DNA of 63,788 nt from NCBI GenBank assembly GCA_017938435.1, contig JAGBBO010000027.1:66264-130051 (forward strand), in the 5' to 3' direction. Position numbers and translations under genes: made by a program. This document shows positions 8,566 to 16,080 of the stretch, in pieces. Numbering within the stretch: position 1 is the first letter of the stretch; every line of letters starts with the position of its first letter. The notes under the pieces are model-generated. The model was given only the letters and a program-made list of their open reading frames with translations. It was not told the DNA's origin and did no database searches. This stretch comes from Alphaproteobacteria bacterium. Lineage in GTDB: Bacteria > Pseudomonadota > Alphaproteobacteria > Rs-D84 > CACZYB01.

Positions 8566-10093
8566 TAAGTGGATATTTTTTATAGTCGGACTTTTGGGGG
8601 GATTTGTTTACCCTCCGTTTAATGTTTATTATCCAATATTATCCGTAATATTTCTATCAATATATTTATCTTATATGCTTGTTCAAATAGATACTTCTAG
8701 ATCTGCAAGACAAGCATTCAATAGGATGTTTTGGCTTTCTGAAATTTCTTATATAATATCATTTAATTGGTTAATGAAGCCATTCTTTTTTATTCCTGAA
8801 AATATAATTCTACTTTTATTATTGGCACCACTTTCTTTATTCATATTTTCTGCATTTTTAGGATTATTCGTTGAATTTTCTGCAGTTATTGCATACAAAG
8901 TAAGTGAAAATAAAAGGTATTTTGCATTTGCTCTATCCATTGCATTTTTTGAATGGGTTCGAAGCTGGATATTTACAGGTTTTCCATGGAATCAATTTTC
9001 TCTTGTATGGTCAAACATACCAAGCGTTCTTCAAAGTCTAAGTTTGATTGGTCCATTTGGGCTTACATTCATAACGGTTTATGTTTTAGGTTTTCCATAC
9101 TTACTTTTTTATAAAAAACAATTAAAAAATATCTATGGCGTATCAATAATTATAATAAGCATATTAACTCTATTATTTGGTTGGTGGAGGATTTCGACAT
9201 ACAAAAATTTGGCATCAACAGATTTAAAAGTTCGTTTAATTGATGCAAGAATTCCACAGCCATATATGTCATCAAAAAAGAACATTGAAAAATACCAAAA
9301 ACTTGCTCGTCGTGATGGTTGGAAAGATATAGATTTATTTGTATTATCCGAGTCATCATCACCATATGACTTAACTCAAAATGGTTATTATGAAACAGTT
9401 TATGCTAATATAAACAATGACAAATCATCACTTATAGTTGGTTTCAACAGATATGACAATTTTAATGAAATAACTGATGATTATGATATTTACAATACTA
9501 TGGCTTTGGTTAATAAAACTGGTATCAATTATGTTTATGATAAGGAACATCTTGTTCCATTTGGAGAATATATTCCACTTAAAAAATACCTTCCATTTAA
9601 AAAATTTACCGAAGGATTAAAAGATTTTAGTCCTGGTCAAAAACGCGACACTATGACCATAGCACACATAAAATTATTACCACTTATATGCTATGAAATA
9701 ATTTTTTCTGGATTAAATATACCACAAGAAATTGACGCCATAGTAAACATCTCAAATGATGCTTGGTTTGGTGAATTTGGAAAGGCACAACATCTTGAAA
9801 TTGCAAAATTCCGTGCCGTAGAAGAGGGTCTTCCTGTAATTCGCGTTCCAAATTACAGTGCCGGCAACATAGGTGGAAGTGTTATTTCTGTTATCGGTAA
9901 TTCCATAGATGGTAAAATCGTTGATGGTAAAGATGGATTTAATGGTATAGTAAAAGATTTCATAATTCCAGTAAGAATCGAACGCACTTTATTCTCGAAA
10001 ACAGGAAATATTCCATTCATAATATTCTGTATTTTTGGTTTTATTGCTATCATAAACTTCAAAAAACTCTTTGATTTTACAAAGAAAAAATAA
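8546..10093 (+). CDS. lnt: Apolipoprotein N-acyltransferase
   Basis: 515 aa inner-membrane enzyme that adds the third acyl chain to lipoproteins before Lol export. The first ~215 residues hold several membrane segments. The rest is a nitrilase-like domain with the catalytic triad E269 (VLSES), K333 (DKEHLVPFGEY) and C382 (LLPLICYE). The start is a TTG inside the ybeY end, preceded by AAAGGAA at 8532-8537 with 8-base spacing; the gene overlaps ybeY by 20 bases. It functions with LolA and Pal, also encoded in this window. Confidence 0.93.
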   Translation: MQILTNNKWIFFIVGLLGGFVYPPFNVYYPILSVIFLSIYLSYMLVQIDTSRSARQAFNRMFWLSEISYIISFNWLMKPFFFIPENIILLLLLAPLSLFIFSAFLGLFVEFSAVIAYKVSENKRYFAFALSIAFFEWVRSWIFTGFPWNQFSLVWSNIPSVLQSLSLIGPFGLTFITVYVLGFPYLLFYKKQLKNIYGVSIIIISILTLLFGWWRISTYKNLASTDLKVRLIDARIPQPYMSSKKNIEKYQKLARRDGWKDIDLFVLSESSSPYDLTQNGYYETVYANINNDKSSLIVGFNRYDNFNEITDDYDIYNTMALVNKTGINYVYDKEHLVPFGEYIPLKKYLPFKKFTEGLKDFSPGQKRDTMTIAHIKLLPLICYEIIFSGLNIPQEIDAIVNISNDAWFGEFGKAQHLEIAKFRAVEEGLPVIRVPNYSAGNIGGSVISVIGNSIDGKIVDGKDGFNGIVKDFIIPVRIERTLFSKTGNIPFIIFCIFGFIAIINFKKLFDFTKKK

Positions 10094-10118
10094 TTTTTAT
10101 TTTTTTTTAAATAAATTA

Positions 10119-10147
10119 TTGACAAAATAAAAATAATTGGCTAATAT
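10119..10147 (+). promoter_or_regulatory. Strong sigma-70-type promoter
   Basis: Perfect -35 TTGACA (10119-10124), 17-base spacer, -10 TAATAT (10142-10147). It drives the small membrane protein at 10181. Confidence 0.8.
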
Positions 10148-10180
10148 GATCTTATATTAACCAACCAGAGGGGTAAAAAA

Positions 10181-10708
10181 ATGTATGAAATTGGAAAAGA
10201 TATTCTTCCTGAATTAAACGCAAAAAAAGCAAAAGAAATCGCAAAAAAAGAAAAAATATCTAATAAAAAAGAAATCATTCTTAGTTCATTTATCGTTGCT
10301 GCTATTGTTGCTGGTCTAATAATAGGTTCAGATAAACAAAGTGATATTGAAATAATGAAACAAGCTGCTATTGAAATTGAACAAGAAGAAAAAAATAAAC
10401 TTCTTCAACAAGAATTACTAGCCGAAGCAAAACAATATAGAATCCAAGAAGAAGAAGACGATCGCATTGCTTTCTATATTCAAAATTCTGGGATTAAAAT
10501 GGATGGAAGTATTACAAAACCTGAATTTTTCAAATATTTTCTACACGGTTACACTGATATTGTCATTCGTGTAAAAGATGGCGACAAAACAAAATTAAAA
10601 AGTTATATCTCAAGAAAAATTGACCCAGAAAACAAACTTAAATTTGAAGCAGAAGTTTTAAGAATGAAAGAAAACGAAAAAATTCTTCAAAACCAAAATC
10701 AAAGATAA
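10181..10708 (+). CDS. Small membrane-anchored protein, unknown function
   Basis: 175 aa, not recognised. A Lys-rich N-terminus precedes one membrane segment at about 31-49 (IILSSFIVAAIVAGLIIG). A Glu/Gln-rich coiled coil follows (about 55-95), then a small globular C-terminal part with a pattern DIVIRVKDGDKTKLKSYIS. It is a single-gene unit with its own strong promoter, AGAGGGG ribosome-binding site and strong terminator, which suggests steady expression. Topology is probably N-in, with the coiled coil in the periplasm or cytoplasm undecided. Confidence 0.75.
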   Translation: MYEIGKDILPELNAKKAKEIAKKEKISNKKEIILSSFIVAAIVAGLIIGSDKQSDIEIMKQAAIEIEQEEKNKLLQQELLAEAKQYRIQEEEDDRIAFYIQNSGIKMDGSITKPEFFKYFLHGYTDIVIRVKDGDKTKLKSYISRKIDPENKLKFEAEVLRMKENEKILQNQNQR

Positions 10709-10720
10709 AAATTTTAACCT

Positions 10721-10759
10721 AAAAAAAGCCACATTTACCCTCCACTTGTGGCTTTTTTT
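10721..10759 (+). terminator. Strong intrinsic terminator
   Basis: AAAAAAAGCCACA (10721-10733) pairs with TGTGGCTTTTTTT (10747-10759). Closes the single-gene unit at 10181. Confidence 0.92.
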
Positions 10760-10797
10760 ACCTTTACAACAAAAATTATATTTTCGTCAAAATTAAC

Positions 10798-10826
10798 TTG
10801 ACAATCAATATTTAAAATGCTATTTT
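10798..10826 (+). promoter_or_regulatory. Promoter of the ExbB/OmpA-like four-gene operon
   Basis: -35 TTGACA (10798-10803), 17-base spacer, weaker -10 TATTTT (10821-10826), 31 bases before the first start codon. Confidence 0.6.
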
Positions 10827-10856
10827 TGTCTAAAATAAAACTTAGAGGTAGATATT

Positions 10857-12017
10857 ATGTTTAAAAAAAGACTTAAATCAGATATAAATCCAGAAGCCAT
10901 TTACATAAGGAAAACCGGACTTTTTTCTTGTATCATAAGAATGTTTTTATTCCTTTTATTCATTCTTTGTTTGCTTGGAATGTTATCTGGACAATTAAGG
11001 ATTATTTTTAATTCAAGTAAGATATTGAACACTTTTATTTTTGCAGTATTTATCTTCGGCACATTTTTAAACTTTAAAAATGTAGTAATTTTGATAAATG
11101 ATTCTACCTGGATAAATGAATTTTTTGCAGGTCGTGAAAAATTCTCCTCTGCTCCAAAAATAATATCACCTGTTGCCTTTCTATTAAAAGAACACAGAAA
11201 AGCATATCGCCCATACCTAGAGGCCGGCACTATGAGAACTCTACTTGATATAGTAGATGCCAGAATTCACGATTCAAAAGAATCTGCATCTTATTTTTCC
11301 GGAGTTTTGGTTTTCCTTGGACTTCTTGGAACATTCTGGGGACTTCTTTTAACAATAGGTTCATTCGGAGATATTGTGAAATCATTAAACATCCAAGACG
11401 GAAATATTATGGCTGTTTTTGAAACATTAAAAATGAATATTTCTCGTCCACTTTCCGGAATGGGAACAGCATTTTCCACATCATTGTTTGGTCTAGGTGC
11501 ATCACTTATTTTGGGTTTTTTACAATTACAATCAACAATCGCCGGACACTTTTTCTATAATGAATTAGAAGAAAATATGACCCGTTACACCCGCATTGTT
11601 TCATCAAGCCAACTTGCAGAAGGAGATGGTTCAATTATTACATATCTCCAAGCAATGCTTGAACAAACTGCTGATAACATAAACATTCTTCAAAAAACTG
11701 TTATGAAGTCTGTAGATACCAACGCCGATGTTGCAAAAAAAATGGCTCTTATGGCTGATGAAAGTTCAAAACTTGCGAAACAAATGCAAGAAAAGCTTAA
11801 GGTTATGGAAAAAATTTCCATTGCTCCTGAAAAACTTTACCCTGTATTAAATGATTTGGTAAAAATCTCGAAATCAGGATTCGGAATGGATGATAAAACT
11901 CGTGATCACATCAAAAATATGGATTTAGGTCTTGTTGATATGACAGAAAAAATATCATCAGATATTCGCTTACTTGCAAAAACAATTTCTATGACTAATG
12001 AAAAAAATAAAAAGTAA
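10857..12017 (+). CDS. MotA/TolQ/ExbB-family proton channel protein
   Basis: 386 aa. Four membrane segments are visible at about 22-43, 57-80, 147-168 and 200-223. The last two hold the family core: SGVLVFLGLLGTFWGLL and PLSGMGTAFSTSLFGL. The ~160-residue C-terminal tail is cytoplasmic and helical. Proteins of this type form the stator pentamer of ion-driven machines (MotA, ExbB, TolQ, ZorA). The partner is the OmpA/MotB-like gene at 12802, two genes downstream. From memory, similar ExbB/OmpA pairs are common in Alphaproteobacteria and have no assigned role. First gene of the operon; SD AGAGG. Confidence 0.85.
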   Translation: MFKKRLKSDINPEAIYIRKTGLFSCIIRMFLFLLFILCLLGMLSGQLRIIFNSSKILNTFIFAVFIFGTFLNFKNVVILINDSTWINEFFAGREKFSSAPKIISPVAFLLKEHRKAYRPYLEAGTMRTLLDIVDARIHDSKESASYFSGVLVFLGLLGTFWGLLLTIGSFGDIVKSLNIQDGNIMAVFETLKMNISRPLSGMGTAFSTSLFGLGASLILGFLQLQSTIAGHFFYNELEENMTRYTRIVSSSQLAEGDGSIITYLQAMLEQTADNINILQKTVMKSVDTNADVAKKMALMADESSKLAKQMQEKLKVMEKISIAPEKLYPVLNDLVKISKSGFGMDDKTRDHIKNMDLGLVDMTEKISSDIRLLAKTISMTNEKNKK

Positions 12018-12026
12018 GAGGTAGAA

Positions 12027-12404
12027 ATGAAAAAACATTACGATAAAATAGTTGCAATTACTGAAACTTTATCAATAAACAGTTATACCATCAGCATTGG
12101 ATTTTCAAGTGGTAAAAAATTTTTCCTCGGAGATTTTGCAGACGAGGAAGGCTTAATGTCTTTTCGCACATTTGAAAGAATATTATCAGAAACTCCATTA
12201 AACGATATTTATGAATTAAAAAACAAAATAAAATGTAGTAATGTTATCATAAACAATTTTATTGATAATGAACTTCGTCGTCGTCATAAACCATTAGTTA
12301 AAAAAGAAAAAACTTTAAAACAACAATTAAAAGGAAATGAAAAACAAATCATACTTCCAAACGGACAAACTTTGATTCGTGCTTCACAAATAAAGGAGAA
12401 ATAA
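12027..12404 (+). CDS. Small soluble protein inside the ExbB/OmpA operon, unknown
   Basis: 125 aa, not recognised. No signal peptide or membrane segment. The N-terminal half looks like a beta-rich domain (ITETLSINSYTISIGFSSGK) and the C-terminus is strongly basic. SD AGAGGT, 9 bases after the channel gene, and one base before the next gene. Its place between channel and stator genes implies a cytoplasmic accessory role for the complex. Confidence 0.75.
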   Translation: MKKHYDKIVAITETLSINSYTISIGFSSGKKFFLGDFADEEGLMSFRTFERILSETPLNDIYELKNKIKCSNVIINNFIDNELRRRHKPLVKKEKTLKQQLKGNEKQIILPNGQTLIRASQIKEK

Positions 12405-12405
12405 T

Positions 12406-12792
12406 ATGACATATTATAAAATATTAAGTGTTTCTGGCGGAAAAATTGAAATTCAAAAAAACACAAAAAATCCAATATATGAAGCTGAATTTGACAGACT
12501 TGATAATATGGGATGTTTTTCTATTGATGAAATTTGCAAAAAACTTGATGATATGGGTATTGCTTCTGAAAATTCATCTATTGAATATGCTTCACTTCCA
12601 TCAATTACATTTAAAAAATTATTTTATATAATGGGTGGTATGGAAACAAAAGATTTGATTCTTCTTTCCGGAAAAATTATTCAAAACGATATTGTAACAA
12701 CACTAATCGATACAATAATTTCTTCACGAAATAAAGGTATAGGTAGTCCAAATTTAAGTACTAACTGGTTATACAATATAAAAACAAAATAG
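12406..12792 (+). CDS. Second small soluble protein inside the ExbB/OmpA operon, unknown
   Basis: 128 aa, not recognised. No membrane segment. It begins with a short beta-like stretch (YYKILSVSGGKIEIQ) and continues with helical segments. It has a good SD (AAAGGAG) and starts one base after the preceding stop; the next gene starts 9 bases after its end. Tight packing makes co-expression with the channel nearly certain. Confidence 0.75.
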   Translation: MTYYKILSVSGGKIEIQKNTKNPIYEAEFDRLDNMGCFSIDEICKKLDDMGIASENSSIEYASLPSITFKKLFYIMGGMETKDLILLSGKIIQNDIVTTLIDTIISSRNKGIGSPNLSTNWLYNIKTK

Positions 12793-12801
12793 GATAAAAC
12801 T

Positions 12802-13866
12802 ATGTCAAAACATTATTCTGAAAATCAAACATCTTTGTGGCCATCATTTGTTGATGTGATGAGTAATCTTTTGATTCTTATGCTATTTGTTGTTGTTATT
12901 TTTATGCTTATGAATTTTGTATCAAGTGTAAATTCTCGTAATTCAAAAGATGATCGTATCACTGAACTTGAAAAAATAATTGCTGAAAAAGATAAAATAA
13001 ACAAAGCTCTTATAAATAATGTCCGCGGGGTAAAAGAAGATTTAGAAAAAGCACAAAAAGAAACAGATCTTGCTAAATCTGATATGGAAGAACTCTATTC
13101 CGTCCTTGATATGACTAAAACTGATGCAAAAAAAGAAGAAGTCAAAAACGAACAACTTTCAAACAAGGTTGCTGAACTAAATATGTTTATTTTACAACTC
13201 GAAGGTGACATTATCAAAAAAGATAACGAAGTAAAACGCCTTCAAAATAACGAAGATAATCTTAAAAACACTGTTTCAAAATTAACCGGAGAAATGCAAA
13301 AATTAAACGATGTTTTCGAAGCAACAAATAAATATATTTCATGGCAAAAAGTTCAAATAGTCGAACTTGGAAAAAAACTAAATCGTGCCCTTGCAAATAA
13401 AACTGCTGAACTTTTCAAGGTCCGTTCTACATTTTTTGAAGAACTTTCAACTGCCGTTATGGGAAACAAAAATTTTGTAATGGTTGGCGACAGGTTTGTT
13501 ATTCCATCCGAAGTTTTTTTCACTGCTGAATCTGCTGACATAGGTAAAGAAGGTAAAGAAAAATTAAAGGAACTTGCCTCTATTTTAAAAGATGCAATGA
13601 AAGCATTTCCTGATGACATAGATTGGATTTTACGCGTCGATGGACACACTGATAAAAACCCAATCAAAGGAACAAAATTCAAATCCAACTGGGAACTTTC
13701 TGTTGCCCGTGCCGTTTCCGTTGTAAACTTTTTAATATCCGAAGGAATTCCAGCAAACAGACTTGCCGCAACAGGATTTGGTGAATTTCATCCACTAGTC
13801 GAAGGCTCTGACAAAGCATCGCTTAAGAAAAATCGTCGTATAGAATTCAAACTTACGGAAAAATAA
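12802..13866 (+). CDS. OmpA/MotB-like peptidoglycan-binding stator protein
   Basis: 354 aa. The N-terminus is SLWPSFVDVMSNLL followed by one membrane helix (about 22-40); D18 sits where the ion-carrying Asp of MotB/ExbD/ZorB lies. Residues ~50-210 form a long charged coiled coil. The C-terminal ~110 residues are an OmpA domain with the diaminopimelate-binding pattern (GHTDKNPI, NWELSVARA, KNRRIEF). It should anchor the channel encoded at 10857 to the cell wall, forming an ion-driven or force-sensing complex. Ends the four-gene operon, converging on the minus-strand gene at 13869. Confidence 0.87.
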   Translation: MSKHYSENQTSLWPSFVDVMSNLLILMLFVVVIFMLMNFVSSVNSRNSKDDRITELEKIIAEKDKINKALINNVRGVKEDLEKAQKETDLAKSDMEELYSVLDMTKTDAKKEEVKNEQLSNKVAELNMFILQLEGDIIKKDNEVKRLQNNEDNLKNTVSKLTGEMQKLNDVFEATNKYISWQKVQIVELGKKLNRALANKTAELFKVRSTFFEELSTAVMGNKNFVMVGDRFVIPSEVFFTAESADIGKEGKEKLKELASILKDAMKAFPDDIDWILRVDGHTDKNPIKGTKFKSNWELSVARAVSVVNFLISEGIPANRLAATGFGEFHPLVEGSDKASLKKNRRIEFKLTEK

Positions 13867-13868
13867 AC

Positions 13869-14618
13869 CTAAAATTTTTGAAGTAAAAGTTGTAAATCGC
13901 CCCATGCCCTTTTCTTTGCTTCTTTATTGTTCAAAAGGTATGACAAAGAAAATGTTGTCATCAAAGGAATTTCATTATATTCAAGCCATTTACCACGCAA
14001 CAAAGTTATTGCATCATTTTTTCCAAACAACGCATTCACTGGCAAACTTCCCATACATAAAATAACCTTTGGTTTTAAAATTTCAATAAACTTTTTAATA
14101 AATGGAATAGATATTTCCATTTCCTCAAAAGTAGGAAGTCTTCCCCCTGGTGCCCTATATGGACTTGCTGGAAAAGTATAAGTATCCGTTTCAACCGAAG
14201 ATTTAATCGCCACTAAAATTTTTTTAAACATATCACCCGTTGGACCAGATAGCATAACTCCACTTCTATCTTCATCAGTATTTGGTGTTTCCGTAATAAC
14301 CAAAAGTTTTGGATTTTCCACTCCGACACCACTAATAACATTACTCGCAAATTTCAAAAGTGGATTAAGTTTAAATTCTGAAATAACCTTCTTTAGCCCA
14401 GCCAAATCAGAAACAGAATTAACCAATTTTTCTGCCTCTTGTTTTGCTTTTAATATAGAAATATTTACATCAGATTTTTTATCCTCAACAATAACTTTAT
14501 TTGCAAAAATATTGGCACCACCTGAAAAAAATTCATACGGCTTATCAGTATAAGACTCATCAACACCGGAATCTTCATACAATTTCAAAATATCAATGTC
14601 ATCTTTACTTATTTGCAT
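13869..14618 (-). CDS. Degenerate family-4-like uracil-DNA glycosylase
   Basis: 249 aa. The C-terminal ~165 residues follow the uracil-DNA glycosylase superfamily order (KLLVITETPNTDEDRSG, YRAPGGRLPTFEE, PFIKKFIEILKPKVIL, TFSLSYLLNN). Family 4/5 enzymes bind a 4Fe-4S cluster through four cysteines; this protein has only one cysteine (in ILCMGS). The usual GEAPG motif reads TETPN and the HPSxL catalytic-loop motif reads SLSYL, so the His is missing. It may be inactive, or act without a cluster. It overlaps the 3' end of cpoB by 14 bases, so the two are co-translated. Confidence 0.7.
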   Translation of the reverse strand: MQISKDDIDILKLYEDSGVDESYTDKPYEFFSGGANIFANKVIVEDKKSDVNISILKAKQEAEKLVNSVSDLAGLKKVISEFKLNPLLKFASNVISGVGVENPKLLVITETPNTDEDRSGVMLSGPTGDMFKKILVAIKSSVETDTYTFPASPYRAPGGRLPTFEEMEISIPFIKKFIEILKPKVILCMGSLPVNALFGKNDAITLLRGKWLEYNEIPLMTTFSLSYLLNNKEAKKRAWGDLQLLLQKF

Positions 14619-15396
14619 TATTTTCTTTTACTTCTATTGTTTTATCTTTTTCAGGATTGCATTTCAATAAATCAAATTCTTTCACAGCCATATCTTTAAT
14701 TTCTTTTTCAATATTTTCACTTGAATTTACAATTTTTGCAAACGCAGTGCATGCTCCATTTTTATTTTCTAAATTTTTCATAGAAAACCCAAGATACAAA
14801 AGGTTTTTATGAAAATTTTTACCATCAGGAAAATTTTTAATATTAGCCGCAAAATTGATAGCAGATTCGGTAAAATCTTTTTTATCAAAATTTTCCATTG
14901 CCAACTTAAAACTTTCATCATCAGAAATTTTCATTGGTTTTTCATCACTCTTTGCACTTCCAACAAGTAATAAATCTGTTGGATTTTTTGTTGCCTTTTC
15001 CTCCATAACTGGTTCTTTTTTCTCTTCAACTTTTTGCCTTTCTAAAACAGAAATTTTTTCCTGTAACATTGCAACAATATTTTTAAGATTTTCAATTTCT
15101 ATTTTACTAGCATAAACATCTTTTGAAAACTTTTCTTGCTCATCCTTTACTTCTTGAATTTGAAGTTTTATATCTTTTAAAACAACACCTTGTTCAGCTT
15201 TGGCTTGCTTTTGATTATAAGCATTTTCCTCACTTTGTGAAGTAAGTGAAGTAATTGCATTTTCAATTCTTTCCAAACTTAAATTTATATTTTCCAACGC
15301 TTCAACATTATTAACTTGTCTAACTACTCTTTGAGCAAAGACATTTGAAGAAAAACAAAAAATAAAACAAATAAATAACTTAATCATTTTTTTCAT
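14605..15396 (-). CDS. cpoB: CpoB/YbgF-like Tol-Pal-associated coiled-coil/TPR protein
   Basis: 263 aa periplasmic protein. The signal peptide ends near SSNVFAQ, then a coiled coil (about 30-110) that trimerises the family, then TPR-like repeats near the C-terminus (DDESFKLAMENFDKKDF...). CpoB coordinates outer-membrane constriction (Tol-Pal) with PBP1B in division. A longer in-frame start exists at 15435, but AAAGAGGGGTG before the ATG at 15396 and the signal peptide favour 15396. It lies downstream of pal, the normal order, though a terminator separates them and tolQRAB are absent here. Confidence 0.8.
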   Translation of the reverse strand: MKKMIKLFICFIFCFSSNVFAQRVVRQVNNVEALENINLSLERIENAITSLTSQSEENAYNQKQAKAEQGVVLKDIKLQIQEVKDEQEKFSKDVYASKIEIENLKNIVAMLQEKISVLERQKVEEKKEPVMEEKATKNPTDLLLVGSAKSDEKPMKISDDESFKLAMENFDKKDFTESAINFAANIKNFPDGKNFHKNLLYLGFSMKNLENKNGACTAFAKIVNSSENIEKEIKDMAVKEFDLLKCNPEKDKTIEVKENNANK

Positions 15397-15452
15397 TTCA
15401 CACCCCTCTTTTTTAACATACATATAGTAAAACAAAAAAACTATAAAGGCAA

Positions 15453-15483
15453 CAAAAAACCTCCCATAAAAACAGGGAGGCTT
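15453..15483 (-). terminator. Intrinsic terminator after pal
   Basis: In plus coordinates CCTCCC (15460-15465) pairs with GGGAGG (15475-15480); the minus-strand transcript ends in a U run from 15459 down to 15454. Confidence 0.88.
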
Positions 15484-15504
15484 TCTAATTCCAAAGTAAT
15501 GTAA

Positions 15505-16002
15505 TTATTTTGCAATAATTGTTACATCACGACGGTTTTTTGCATAAGCTTCTTCTGTGTTACCAAGAACAGCTGGCTTATCTTTACCGTATGAAACTGT
15601 TGTAATACGTTTTGCAGAAATACCTTGAGCAATCAAGTATCTTTTTGCTGCATTAGCACGTTTTTCACCAAGAGCTTGGTTATATTTTCTTGTACCACGT
15701 TCATCACAGTTACCTTCAATGATGATGTTTACTTTTGGATACATTTTCAACCATGCAGCTTGTTTTTTCAAAGTTTTTGTAGCTTCTGCTGACAATGATG
15801 ATTTATCATATGCAAAATATACAGCATTTCCAGCACGTGCATTCAAATCTTCTTGTGAACCAGCTACAACGCCTTTTATTTCTGAAGAAATAGAAACTTC
15901 TGAACCATCATCAACAAATTCTGATTCTGGAGCTTCGTTTGAGCAAGCAGCCAAAGCAGCAACTAATGCTACAGATGCTAATGTTTTTAATGTATTTTTC
16001 AT
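15505..16002 (-). CDS. pal: Peptidoglycan-associated lipoprotein Pal
   Basis: 165 aa outer-membrane lipoprotein of the Tol-Pal system. The lipoprotein signal has the lipobox LAAC with Cys at residue 21. The OmpA-type domain contains EGNCDERGT and LGEKRANAAK, typical of Pal. Two in-frame upstream starts exist (16038 and 16008); AAAGGA is correctly spaced only for the ATG at 16002, which also gives the cleanest signal peptide. Followed by a terminator and then cpoB. Confidence 0.93.
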   Translation of the reverse strand: MKNTLKTLASVALVAALAACSNEAPESEFVDDGSEVSISSEIKGVVAGSQEDLNARAGNAVYFAYDKSSLSAEATKTLKKQAAWLKMYPKVNIIIEGNCDERGTRKYNQALGEKRANAAKRYLIAQGISAKRITTVSYGKDKPAVLGNTEEAYAKNRRDVTIIAK

Positions 16003-16056
16003 TTTCATATCCTTTCGTTTGTTTATGAACCCCTTCATTATCCCACATTAAATGAC

Positions 16057-16080
16057 AAAAAACAAGTCTTTTTTTAGACT
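16057..16080 (-). terminator. Weak terminator overlapping the thrS stop
   Basis: AGTCT (16065-16069) pairs with AGACT (16076-16080). On the minus strand it is followed by TGTTTTTT. The stem is only 5 bp, so it may be leaky into pal. Confidence 0.5.

Noticed and set aside
10857-13866. A Zorya phage-defence locus
   Set aside because: The channel and stator resemble ZorA and ZorB, but no ZorC, ZorD or ZorE-like nuclease/helicase is encoded nearby. The pair is of the kind common in Alphaproteobacteria. Kept as an unnamed complex.
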